Assembly (NCBI GenBank): GCA_034331105.1
Contig: JAXQGB010000008.1
Span: 1 to 7,951 of the forward strand
DNA from: Caenicola sp034331105
Lineage (GTDB): Bacteria > Synergistota > Synergistia > Synergistales > Synergistaceae
DNA: 7,951 nucleotides
Reading direction: 5' to 3'
Every line of letters starts with the position of its first letter. The first letter of the stretch is position 1. Made by a program: the position numbers and the translations under genes. Below, in pieces: positions 1 through 6,648 of the stretch. The notes under the pieces were generated by a model. It was not told the origin of the DNA. It made no database searches and worked only from the letters and a program-made list of their open reading frames with translations.

Positions 1-26
1 AGGAAGACAAGAAACAAAGTTTACTT

Positions 27-311
27 TTATACTTGACAGCTGAGACGGTATCTTGTCGGAAGGGATAAATTCACAGAAGACCCCATTCCTCCCACGTCCA
101 GCATAATTGCCTTCAAGGCCGAGTTCAGGGATTTACCGGGCTCAACATATGGCTCTCCGTCAGGACCTACCGTACTGGGAAGTGTCCCTGCAAAAGCCCT
201 GATGACCTCGTAATCTCCCGGATGGCCCTTTAGGGCAATGTACCTGTACATCCCCTTGTCGATAAACAGCCCCGCAGATTCTTTTTTCTTAATTTTGAAT
301 AAAGACCTCAT
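27..311 (-). CDS. pilM: PilM-like pilus assembly protein, N-terminal fragment (truncated)
   Basis: PilM is an actin-like cytoplasmic ATPase-fold protein that binds the PilN tail and links the T4P inner-membrane complex to the motor. Residues 14-27 (GLFIDKGMYRYIAL) match the first phosphate-binding strand pair of the fold, where the family has GIDiGs..iKvv. Residues 62-86 end in SVNLSLPTR, matching the family's 'V..slP.rd' segment. The ATG at 311 has an excellent Shine-Dalgarno AAAGGAG (318-324, minus strand) six bases upstream. The family is about 350 residues long, but this frame stops at 94, just after the conserved block and near the window edge. Either a sequencing frameshift or an inserted element breaks the gene; the DNA from about 39 down to 1 looks unlike pilM. 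It follows the minor pilin genes after a 173-bp gap, and pilN, pilO and pilQ would be expected beyond the edge. The family call is fairly safe, an intact product is not. Confidence 0.6.
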   Translation of the reverse strand: MRSLFKIKKKESAGLFIDKGMYRYIALKGHPGDYEVIRAFAGTLPSTVGPDGEPYVEPGKSLNSALKAIMLDVGGMGSSVNLSLPTRYRLSCQV

Positions 312-402
312 GAGCTTCTCCTTTGCCGGTCAGAAAGCGACCTGAGAATGTGTGCACGTAAATATGAAATCTGTTTATTAAAAAGTATAAAAATTAAACT
401 GC

Positions 403-432
403 ATTAAAAAGGTAGACTTAAGTTTATCTCAA
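403..432 (-). promoter_or_regulatory. Possible sigma-70 promoter for the pilM-like gene
   Basis: Minus strand: TTGAGA (427-432), 18-bp spacer, TTTAAT (403-408), each 5 of 6 to consensus. It lies in the AT-rich 173-bp gap (312-484) upstream of the pilM-like gene. Such motifs arise by chance in AT-rich DNA, so this is only a candidate. I see no convincing terminator after the giant pilin gene in the same gap; the best is a 5-bp stem at 444-458. Confidence 0.3.
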
Positions 433-484
433 GCAACATATTAAATCAATAAATGATTCATAAAACAATGCAGACAAAATGAAA

Positions 485-3028
485 TCAAGGTGAAGGGATG
501 ACCCTGTCTTTCAGCCACTTGAAAAGTTCATTTTCAAGTGGGCAGGTGCAGGACGTCCCCGGAACATGCTGTATCCCCAAGATCCCGGGATATGAAGGAT
601 GATCATCAAAATATCTGCTCCCGTTGTCACCGCTGCCGTCAGACCATCCGTCAGTTCCAAAAAGTGCATCGTTGTAATTTCTGATAAGCGCTCCGGGGCC
701 ATACCAGACATCGTTCACTGAAGGTCTTCTGGTTTCAGGAACAGTCTCATCTACGGTATAAAGTTTGCCGTTTGCCGGAAGGATGGATCTTATCTCATCA
801 GCGGTGAAGCCCGGGACAAGGTCGATTTCGTAAATATTCATCGTTTCCGTGCTTTTTGGAGTTTTAATGTATACCATCATCCCCAGATACCTGTCTCTGT
901 AAGGAAGCGAAAGCCTTGTGTCAGTCAGTCCTCCATTTGTACTTCTTGCATCAGTGTATAGGTCCATTGTGCTTTTTTTGAAGATCTTTTTAACAGCAGA
1001 GTACAATAGGCCATAGAATCTGTCTGCGGCAACATGTGCAATATTAATGACTGAAGCCACAGATGTCTCAGCCGGAGTATTGTGTCTTCTTACATCAACG
1101 GTTTTATTGTCAGCCCCGATCGTATCGCCTACAAAATCGCCAAACCACATAGGTTCTGAAGCAAAGAATTGCGGCCCAATAAACCAAGGGTCTCTGACTT
1201 TGAGATCAGCCAGCTGCTGGGCAGATAGATTTAGATCGGCAACATTCTTGAGGAACCGGACCCTGATTATATATCTTGGCCGCGTTTTGCCTCCGCTTCT
1301 GTCATAATATTCAAGAACGGAATAGAGTACCCTGTGGTATCCGTTAACCCACCAATCCGTCGGGTTGGAATATGAAAACTTGGTATTCTGGACCTGTGCC
1401 GGACTGTACGCGTTGCCGTTATGATAATCGTCATCGGGATCGGAGTAGGCGCTAATTACACCCCTGGTGACAAACGTAGTATTCGCATTATTATCTGTGG
1501 TGCTTCCATCCATGGTTTGGACAAAGACACCTCTTTCAAAATCTCCTTTCGATGTAATATCCGGACCGCTATCCACATCTTTGTCCAATACTGACATGAT
1601 CACCGAGTATCCAAGGTCATTGAATGAGGTATCGTTACTGACGACCCCGTCGACAGTATTAGGTGTGTTGCTCAGTGTAAGGCCGAACATTGCTATGTCG
1701 TTCAGACGCAAGTTTACCAGCACCGAGTAGTTCGTGACAGTCATTAAGGTCGGTATGGTGTCGGAACTCGAGCTAGATGGTCTTTCCTCCCAGATACTGT
1801 AGAGCCTGTCATTATCGAAATATTTGTAGTCAAGCCTTGCAACAGTAAAAGCTCCTCCCCCGGCCTTTATTTTAGCAGCTTTATTTATTCCGATAGCAAG
1901 CTCTTCTGTCTCTGTAATAACGTCAAGCTCAACCTTTTTATCCAAACCCACGTTTGTGTTGTAAAATCCTTCTGTGGGAACTCCTGAAATAGCGTCAAGC
2001 CATGTCTCCCAGAAGGTCTTGTTGCCTATCCTTACATATGGGCTCCATATGTAATCAGTCTCAAGCACCTTGCCTGAGGAAGTTAACGCCCTGGGTTTGA
2101 GCCTTGCCCTTATGATCCCGTAACCTCCGTCGATCCATTCTGTTCTGGTATCAGTGCCTGTCCGGATATAAAATTTATCTGCCGAAGTTGGCAGAGTATC
2201 ATCCGTGTAAGGGTCGTTGGACTCATCAACAAGCAAATACTGATAGTCATTCTTTGTTGAACCGTCAGGAACGGATGCAGACGGCGTGAGATTTGCACCT
2301 GTGCTTCCGGATACGTACCATTCAAGGGTAGATTGATCTGTAACCGAAATATCAGCGTTGTTCCTCTTTGCGTTAAGATCATACTTTGCAAGTATCACAG
2401 TTCCCTTGGGCATGGTGGAATTGTTGATCTTTATCATTGTATCCTTGTCGTAAAGGTCTATATCAGGCGATATCGTATAACCCGGTGTCCTGAAGACGAG
2501 CACATTGCCGACGAAGTTGTCTGAGACAAGATTCCCGTCTTTGGTCGGTTTGTTGAAAAGTGTCTCTTTATTTTCTACTTCCAGATTCGCTGTTTTATAT
2601 TCTCCGTTCAAAGTCATATTCAGCAGGAAATTGTCTGCCGATTCAGCAGTTGACGAGGGCAGGACAAAATTTACCGCGCTAATGTACTCAGAACCTTCGA
2701 GGACTCGTGTCTCGGTTGAGTTTTTATGTACGATAGAATTCTCATCCAGATAGACATAATTCATATACTGAGGCACAGGATCAGGGATCACAGGATCAAG
2801 GAGCACCTTGATATCCGGTGTCTGGTTGAGCATCGGGGAGATGGTCCTCCCAAAGGAGTTCATAGTAAAGCGCACGCCGTCTGTGACCTTTGCATTCGCA
2901 TCGGCTTTAAAAAATAATTCGACCCCGGAACGCAGTGTCATTACTATAGGCCCTGCAACGATAAGGCCCAAAAGAATTACTACGGCGATCTCAACTAGTG
3001 TAAAGGCCCTGCGGCTGTCAGCTTTCAT
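485..3028 (-). CDS. Giant prepilin-like minor pilin (PilW/GspJ-like), candidate pilus tip protein
   Basis: The N-terminus is a class III prepilin signal: leader MKADSRRA, then FTLVEIAVVILLGLIVAG. The prepilin peptidase would cut A8|F9, with Ala at -1 instead of the usual Gly, leaving E13 as Glu5 of the mature protein. The hydrophobic helix (residues 9-32) anchors it in the inner membrane before assembly. The rest, about 810 residues, is a soluble acidic, aromatic- and Asn/Asp/Thr-rich domain that I do not recognise. The only cysteines are a CTC pair at 827 and 829 near the C-terminus. PilW/GspJ proteins are usually 200-350 residues, so this is several times longer. I chose ATG 3028 over the upstream GTG at 3037 because GAGAGGAG lies eight bases before the ATG and almost touches the GTG. 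It starts five bases after the preceding pilin gene's stop, so the two are probably translationally coupled. Likely role: tip or adhesive minor pilin, inferred from size and operon position. Confidence 0.85.
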   Translation of the reverse strand: MKADSRRAFTLVEIAVVILLGLIVAGPIVMTLRSGVELFFKADANAKVTDGVRFTMNSFGRTISPMLNQTPDIKVLLDPVIPDPVPQYMNYVYLDENSIVHKNSTETRVLEGSEYISAVNFVLPSSTAESADNFLLNMTLNGEYKTANLEVENKETLFNKPTKDGNLVSDNFVGNVLVFRTPGYTISPDIDLYDKDTMIKINNSTMPKGTVILAKYDLNAKRNNADISVTDQSTLEWYVSGSTGANLTPSASVPDGSTKNDYQYLLVDESNDPYTDDTLPTSADKFYIRTGTDTRTEWIDGGYGIIRARLKPRALTSSGKVLETDYIWSPYVRIGNKTFWETWLDAISGVPTEGFYNTNVGLDKKVELDVITETEELAIGINKAAKIKAGGGAFTVARLDYKYFDNDRLYSIWEERPSSSSSDTIPTLMTVTNYSVLVNLRLNDIAMFGLTLSNTPNTVDGVVSNDTSFNDLGYSVIMSVLDKDVDSGPDITSKGDFERGVFVQTMDGSTTDNNANTTFVTRGVISAYSDPDDDYHNGNAYSPAQVQNTKFSYSNPTDWWVNGYHRVLYSVLEYYDRSGGKTRPRYIIRVRFLKNVADLNLSAQQLADLKVRDPWFIGPQFFASEPMWFGDFVGDTIGADNKTVDVRRHNTPAETSVASVINIAHVAADRFYGLLYSAVKKIFKKSTMDLYTDARSTNGGLTDTRLSLPYRDRYLGMMVYIKTPKSTETMNIYEIDLVPGFTADEIRSILPANGKLYTVDETVPETRRPSVNDVWYGPGALIRNYNDALFGTDGWSDGSGDNGSRYFDDHPSYPGILGIQHVPGTSCTCPLENELFKWLKDRVIPSP

Positions 3029-3033
3029 TATGA

Positions 3034-3375
3034 TCACTCCTCTCGCTCAATTATGTTGTAGACAACAGAATCCCTGTCATCTCTCTGATATCTGTAAAGC
3101 GAAAAATTGACAGGCTTGCTGTTTATAAGCAGTTCCTGCCCCGAATTTTCCAATGTGACGTTTGGCCCCGTCGGCGAAATGTCATGCGAGATGATCCTAT
3201 CGATAATGTAAGTATTAACTTCATTGATCAAATTTTGGTCTGCCTGTATAGCCTCTTTGGAACGCACGATCACCCTAAGATCGAAAGTAAGGGCCAGTGC
3301 AAGCGCCATCACTCCTATAAGGAAGACCGAAATTGCGATCATAAATTCAATAATAGAAAAACCGGGGCGTTTCAT
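3034..3375 (-). CDS. PilV/GspI-like minor prepilin
   Basis: Small minor pilin of 113 residues with leader MKRPG and cleavage at G5|F6 (PGFSIIEFMIAISVFLIG). E10 becomes Glu5 of the mature protein, the residue that pairs with the N-terminal amine of its neighbour in the fibre. The helix at 6-30 is followed by a polar region ('VRSKEAIQADQNLINEV') typical of the amphipathic second half of the pilin helix, then a short globular end with no cysteines. The ATG overlaps the stop of the previous gene as ATGA, which indicates translational coupling. A GGAG lies nine bases upstream inside that gene. In pilin and pseudopilin systems the V/I-type subunit sits with the W/J and X/K types in the tip complex that starts assembly, and the order here fits that. 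The subtype is inferred from length and position. Confidence 0.8.
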   Translation of the reverse strand: MKRPGFSIIEFMIAISVFLIGVMALALALTFDLRVIVRSKEAIQADQNLINEVNTYIIDRIISHDISPTGPNVTLENSGQELLINSKPVNFSLYRYQRDDRDSVVYNIIEREE

Positions 3376-3830
3376 TCGTTTTCGCTCCAGTCTATGATCA
3401 TTTGTTCATCTGTCGAATAAAGTGCAGAGACCTTGGACTTCTTTGCCTCTGCATTCTCTGCCTCAGCTTCTATATAAAGGTTGGGATCAAGATCTCCGCT
3501 CACTATTACATTAACTTCGATCCCACTGACAGTAATTAAGCCGGTATTTTTATCATTAAAAGGGTCTGTGCTGAAGTAGTTGAATGCCCCACCGTTGTCT
3601 GCCTGAAACTTCATCAGTTCTTCCGCGATGGCATTCACTGCAGATCTTGCAATATAAGTAAGGCGTACCTGTTCCTGATATTCAACATGCCACCGTTCGA
3701 TGCGGAGGGTCTGTATGGCATAATTGAAGGCAGCAACGGTAAGTATTGAAAAGACAAGGAACATGACAAGGACCATACCGATAATGGCCACTCCGGACCG
3801 TTTATAGAGGATATTGTTTTTATGCTTCAT
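3372..3830 (-). CDS. PilX/GspK-like minor prepilin lacking Glu5
   Basis: A 152-residue protein with a basic leader (MKHKNNILYKRSG), cleavage at G13|V14, and hydrophobic helix VAIIGMVLVMFLVFSILTVAA (14-34). Mature position 5 is Gly18, not Glu. PilX/GspK-type subunits have the same 'RSGVAxxxxL' N-terminus, and GspK is known to lack Glu5, which fits a subunit at the extreme tip that has nothing above it. The polar helix continues to about residue 75 (RLTYIARSAVNAIAEELM, as in PilX proteins). GspK is usually about 300 residues with a large extra domain; that is absent here, so this is closer to PilX in size. The start has AGGGGA about seven bases upstream and opens the three-gene minor pilin block downstream of the pilin terminator. 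It overlaps the next gene by four bases. Confidence 0.75.
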   Translation of the reverse strand: MKHKNNILYKRSGVAIIGMVLVMFLVFSILTVAAFNYAIQTLRIERWHVEYQEQVRLTYIARSAVNAIAEELMKFQADNGGAFNYFSTDPFNDKNTGLITVSGIEVNVIVSGDLDPNLYIEAEAENAEAKKSKVSALYSTDEQMIIDWSENE

Positions 3831-3886
3831 AAAACCATCCCCTGATCACAAAATATATATAATTTCGTCCTCGTAAAAATCAAGTT

Positions 3887-3924
3887 ATCCCCCATACACA
3901 TAAATATGTATGGGTATGGGGGAT
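3887..3924 (-). terminator. Inverted repeat after the major pilin gene (terminator or attenuator)
   Basis: ATCCCCCATAC (3887-3897) pairs perfectly with GTATGGGGGAT (3914-3924). A second stem is possible inside it: CCCATACA (3891-3898) with TGTATGGG (3907-3914), extended over one mismatch to a TAAA loop. The two folds compete for the same strand. On the minus strand the repeat is followed by TTGATTTTTACG, a modest T-tract. It lies between the pilin stop (3956) and the minor pilin genes (3830), where many pilus loci reduce read-through so that minor pilins stay scarce. Confidence 0.6.
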
Positions 3925-3955
3925 CAACTAATGCTATTGCAGAAAAACCTGTTTT

Positions 3956-4393
3956 TTATTTGATAGGCATTGTTACCAAGTCGCCGCTGACAGTAATTGC
4001 AGATCCGGTTTCTATTTGAGTCAATTTTTCAGCTATGCCAGAACCGGCAGCCCAAGTAGGCACTGTTGATCCTCCATCAGCCTGAACAGATACATTTGTC
4101 CCGTCATTAAGGATTGAATATCCTGCTGGAACCTGGTCTAAATATTTGTCAATTGAATCTCCCACATCAATTGTTCCATCTGCAGGCCAATCGTTTTCAT
4201 CAGCGTAATACATTATTGCGGCTGCCTTAATATTGCGCAGATTCGATACGATTTTTGTGGCCTCTGCCTTGTCTGTTGCAGAACCGGTCGCAAGCATCAT
4301 CATGCCTGCCAGTATACCGATGATGATTATGACTATCAGCAGTTCAACAAGAGTGAACCCCTTTGCCTTGCGCATTTTCTTAATAATTTTCAT
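3956..4393 (-). CDS. pilA: Major type IV prepilin (PilA-like)
   Basis: The main fibre subunit. From ATG 4393 it has 145 residues: leader MKIIKKMRKAKG, then FTLVELLIVIIIIGILAGMMM. PilD would cut at G12|F13; E17 is Glu5 of the mature protein. The amphipathic continuation (ATKIVSNLRNIKAAAIMYYADENDWP) is the standard pilin helix and alpha-beta loop. The globular domain is small, rich in Ser, Thr, Gly and Asp, and has no cysteines, so the C-terminal disulfide loop of many proteobacterial pilins is absent. AGGAGG (4403-4408, minus strand) is nine bases from ATG 4393 but only three from ATG 4399, so the downstream start is preferred; the upstream one would add two residues. The strong ribosome site, own promoter and following inverted repeat all fit a highly expressed subunit. 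A GspG-like pseudopilin is the alternative; the lack of a nearby GspD/E operon favours T4P. Confidence 0.88.
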   Translation of the reverse strand: MKIIKKMRKAKGFTLVELLIVIIIIGILAGMMMLATGSATDKAEATKIVSNLRNIKAAAIMYYADENDWPADGTIDVGDSIDKYLDQVPAGYSILNDGTNVSVQADGGSTVPTWAAGSGIAEKLTQIETGSAITVSGDLVTMPIK

Positions 4394-4460
4394 TTTCATA
4401 TTCCTCCTATATTGTTTATATTTTTGTTGATCTTATTAAAGCCATGGCGCGGATAAAACC

Positions 4461-4472
4461 GTTTTGCAAAAC
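4461..4472. promoter_or_regulatory. Perfect 12-bp palindrome in the pilin leader
   Basis: GTTTTGCAAAAC is a perfect 12-bp palindrome in the roughly 100-nt untranslated leader of the pilin gene, between its TATAAT (4508-4513) and its Shine-Dalgarno. Next to it, GCCATGGC is a second, 8-bp palindrome. Possible roles are an operator or an RNA hairpin. The leader does not show the conserved core of a c-di-GMP riboswitch. It also has the bare GG-N10-GC spacing of a sigma-54 site, which is too little to call one. Confidence 0.25.
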
Positions 4473-4507
4473 AGACCCCTAAAGATCACCCCCCAATGTG
4501 ACTTTAT

Positions 4508-4534
4508 ATTATAACGTTTTTAATGTAGCGTAAA
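4508..4534 (-). promoter_or_regulatory. Probable promoter of the major pilin gene
   Basis: Minus strand: a perfect TATAAT (4508-4513) with a weak -35 (TTTACG, 4529-4534, 15-bp spacing). Transcription would start near 4501, giving a leader of about 100 nt to the pilin ATG. The 194-bp gap between pilC and the pilin gene is otherwise AT-rich apart from a GC-rich patch at 4440-4500. A poor -35 with a perfect -10 suggests either an activator or a modest basal promoter. Confidence 0.5.
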
Positions 4535-4587
4535 GTAGCACAAGCACTAATTTTAAAAATATTTTATGGTCAAATTTAATTTTTAAG

Positions 4588-5835
4588 TTACATAAATGCC
4601 TGGATAGCAGAGATGATAGGCATGAATATTGCAAGGACCATTATCCCGACTATCAAGCCGACAAAGATGACAAGTATAGGTTCAAGCAGCGAACTCAGGC
4701 GCTTGATCGTCTCTTCAAGCTCACCCTCGTACCATTCTGCTATCTTTGCGAGCATTTCATTCGTCTTTCCTGTCTCTTCCCCTACTGCCACCATGTGCGA
4801 GATCATTGGAGGGAAGAGCTTCTTTTCCCTCATTATGTTGTTTATGGGTGAGCCCATTATCGCTCCGTCACGCATGTACACAAAGCCTTTTTTGATCTTT
4901 TCGTTCCCGGCCACATTCCCTGCAAGATCAAGCGTCTTCAGTATCGGGACCCCGGAATCCAAAAGCGAAGACATTGTGCGGAATGACCTAGCAATGGCTG
5001 CCTTGTACAATATCCCTCCGAATATCGGGATATTGAGCAGCGCCGAATCTATCGGGTACTTGAGTGACTCTATCTTTTTAAGGAAATATATGAGGACAAA
5101 CAGAGCTAAGATGCCGATCGGAACATAATACCAGCTGTCCTTTGCCCATGTCCCGATATTGAATATTATCTGGGTTATCATGGGGAGCGGAACTTTAATG
5201 TGCTGAAAAGCTTTCTGGAACTGCGGAACAACGACAACGACCATAACACCGAGTACGACGAAGGCGATCATCATGACAGCTATAGGATATGTAAAAGCAG
5301 AAATGATCTTCTTTCTTAAATTGTTCTGGCTCTCGAGAAAAGCCGCCAGCCTGATGAGGCTGACGTCAAGCGTACCGGACTCTTCTCCTGCTTTTATCAG
5401 AGAGTAAGAAAGAATATCGAAAGTCTTTGGGTATTCCGCCATAGTTTCTGCAAGACCTATTCCTGAACTGACCCGCTTGTGTATCTGGGTGATTATACTG
5501 CGGAACCTTTTGTTCTGTGTCTGCTGGACGAGTATCTCTATTGCCCTTGATACAGTCACACCGGCGGAGATCATTGTTGAGAGCTGTTTGAAAAAGACAA
5601 GTTTATCCTTCAGCCTTATCCTGGGCGAAAAATCAAAAAACTCAGACCAGTCTATTGAACTTTCAACCTTGGATTTTTTGCCGCTCCTGTCAATTATGTT
5701 TGATATGTCAATAGGAGACCAACCCTGGCCCTTTATCCATCCTACAACATCAGATTGGGAAGGGGCAGTTCGTGTACCGCTTAAAATACTCCCGTCAGGA
5801 GCCTTTGCCTTGTACTGAAAGTCCAAAAAACTCAC
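4588..5835 (-). CDS. pilC: PilC/GspF-family inner-membrane platform protein
   Basis: Polytopic platform protein that couples the cytoplasmic assembly and retraction ATPases to pilin insertion into the fibre. It is full length (415 residues; family about 400). The N-terminal cytoplasmic part (FQYKAKAPDGSILSGT, residues 6-21) is the usual opening. Two repeated T2SF domains follow: the first around 77-200 with FFKQLSTMISAGV (81-93) and GEESGTLD (150-157), the second around 280-405 with FRTMSSLLDSGVP (285-297) and GEETGKT (352-358). Predicted membrane helices are near 183-204, 236-253 and 385-407. The start is GTG at 5835, as no ATG lies in frame before an upstream stop; its ribosome site is weak (GGACGG). 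The pilB and pilT genes often found upstream are missing: upstream lie an AT-rich promoter region and repeats. GspF is the alternative name, but the pilM and minor pilin neighbours favour T4P. Confidence 0.93.
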   Translation of the reverse strand: MSFLDFQYKAKAPDGSILSGTRTAPSQSDVVGWIKGQGWSPIDISNIIDRSGKKSKVESSIDWSEFFDFSPRIRLKDKLVFFKQLSTMISAGVTVSRAIEILVQQTQNKRFRSIITQIHKRVSSGIGLAETMAEYPKTFDILSYSLIKAGEESGTLDVSLIRLAAFLESQNNLRKKIISAFTYPIAVMMIAFVVLGVMVVVVVPQFQKAFQHIKVPLPMITQIIFNIGTWAKDSWYYVPIGILALFVLIYFLKKIESLKYPIDSALLNIPIFGGILYKAAIARSFRTMSSLLDSGVPILKTLDLAGNVAGNEKIKKGFVYMRDGAIMGSPINNIMREKKLFPPMISHMVAVGEETGKTNEMLAKIAEWYEGELEETIKRLSSLLEPILVIFVGLIVGIMVLAIFMPIISAIQAFM

Positions 5836-6136
5836 CGCCGTCCAGCTTTGTATTGGGTCATAGCATCAGAGAAAAAAATAATTTTCAAGCTTTATTACTT
5901 TAACATAGTTTACCGTAAATTTTATACTATAAAGAAAGTGATATATCAATATATATTCTAAAAAATAACAATAAAAATTTCTAAATTCCTCCTAAATATC
6001 AAACCCATGAATTTTGTACACAATGACATCCCATTTAGACACTATACACAACATACATGAAGCGAATTTTAACATTAATTATGCTACACCTAAACCTATT
6101 CTAAGTCAAAACCATTTTTATTCGATAATGTACAAA
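5836..6136. other. AT-rich intergenic region upstream of pilC
   Basis: About 300 bp, strongly AT-rich, with no supported gene on either strand. It holds the pilC promoter (5921-5949) and its leader of roughly 80 nt. The part from 5950 to 6136 shows only AT-rich DNA and two TTGTACA/TGTACAA sites (6012-6018 and 6129-6135) in inverted order. The short open frame that begins at 6014 has no ribosome site and runs into a repeat module. Confidence 0.6.
5921..5949 (-). promoter_or_regulatory. Sigma-70-type promoter of pilC
   Basis: Minus strand: TTGATA (5944-5949), exactly 17 bp, TATAAA (5921-5926). Each hexamer matches consensus at 5 of 6 positions and the spacing is optimal. The start point would be near 5914, giving a leader of about 80 nt before the GTG of pilC. 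It is the best promoter-like sequence in the window. Confidence 0.6.
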
Positions 6137-6213
6137 CTGCCGGAAGAAAACCTTAGCGAAGTGCGGCTAAAAGCAAGCCGCGGGGAGCAATTGGGAAGCG
6201 GTTGAAAAGCAAT
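6137..6213 (+). repeat. Dispersed repeat module B, copy 1
   Basis: Begins CTGCCGGAAGAA and contains the stem GCGGCT (6163-6168) / AGCCGC (6176-6181). It continues with GGGAAGCGGTTG. The same module recurs, slightly changed, at 6910-6978 and 7339-7407 in the same orientation. It is homologous to the inverted module A at 6649-6713. This copy stands alone, about 440 bp outside the tandem array, which shows that the module is dispersed rather than unique to the array. Confidence 0.75.
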
Positions 6214-6250
6214 AGGGGAGTAGTTGTAAGGGACAGAGAAATGCGGCCCC

Positions 6251-6482
6251 ACCCCGTCTCCCCGGTGTGGGCTTGAGCCGGGGCCCATCTCCCCCGTCTC
6301 CCCGGTGTGAGCCTGGTGTAACTACCAGCCGATTCGCGCAACTCGTAACTCGTTGGCTCTTTGGCCGTGGGCCGCGACCCATCTCCCCGCGTTGCCGGAC
6401 TGGGCCGCGCCCCATCTCCCCCGTTGCCGGACTGAACCTGGACCCATCTCCTCCGTCTCCCCGGTATGCCCCTGAGCCGGGG
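6251..6482 (+). repeat. GC-rich REP-like repeat array, five degenerate units
   Basis: Units of about 35-40 bp begin near 6251, 6283, 6377, 6411 and 6442, built on CCCATCTCCCCCGTCTCCCC followed by GGTGTGAGCCTGAGCCGGGG. Units 1 and 5 are closed palindromes (CCCCGG...CCGGGG, 12-nt loop). Units 3 and 4 share a variant, GTTGCCGGACTG. About 60 bp of ordinary sequence separates units 2 and 3. Base composition is far more GC-rich than the flanks. Long open frames across it are artefacts of the composition. Confidence 0.7.
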
Positions 6483-6533
6483 CCCATTGTTTTGACTTCG
6501 AAACCCAGAACGTTAAAAACCAAAACCTGTGGA

Positions 6534-6572
6534 TCCCGGCTCAACGGCATACCGGGACGACGTGAATGAGGT
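6534..6572 (-). repeat. Inverted sixth unit of the REP-like array
   Basis: Read on the minus strand, TCCCGGTATGCCGTTGAGCC (starting at 6557) matches unit 5 at 6459-6482, including the GGTATGCC loop. It also keeps a degenerate version of the upstream CCATCTCC-CCGTC part. Its own stem is TCCCGG (6534-6539) / CCGGGA (6552-6557). Units 5 and 6 thus form a head-to-head pair, as in the paired REP arrangements (BIMEs) of enteric bacteria. Confidence 0.65.
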
Positions 6573-6593
6573 GTTTTTTGCCCATTACGATCG

Positions 6594-6635
6594 TTTGACT
6601 ACTGACTGTTTGACCACGTTTGACGATTGTTTGAC
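6594..6635 (+). repeat. Four spaced TTTGAC direct repeats
   Basis: TTTGAC occurs at 6594-6599, 6609-6614, 6619-6624 and 6630-6635, with starts 15, 10 and 11 bp apart, between a CGATCG and a GATC. The last three are close to helical spacing and would sit on one face of the DNA. It could be a small protein-binding array or a decayed short tandem repeat. Confidence 0.5.
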
Positions 6636-6648
6636 CGATCTTACAACA

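Noticed and set aside
4400..4500. c-di-GMP riboswitch or sigma-54 promoter upstream of the pilin gene
   Set aside because: Both are common for pilin genes, but the conserved riboswitch core is absent and only the minimal GG-N10-GC spacing of a sigma-54 site is present.
4553..4586. AT-only inverted repeat TTAAAAAT/ATTTTTAA after pilC as a terminator
   Set aside because: No G or C in the outer stem and no T-tract after it on the minus strand; such repeats are expected by chance in this AT-rich gap.
6012..6135. Inverted TTGTACA/TGTACAA sites as ends of a small element
   Set aside because: Only about 8 matching bases, no target duplication, and the sequence between them is ordinary AT-rich DNA.
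6014..6205. 63-residue open frame on the plus strand
   Set aside because: No ribosome site, AT-rich chance sequence at its start, and its C-terminal third is simply repeat module B.
6153..6569. Overlapping open frames on both strands of the GC-rich array
   Set aside because: Low stop frequency from GC-rich repeats; peptides are Gly/Arg/Pro-rich and repeat with the DNA units; no ribosome sites.
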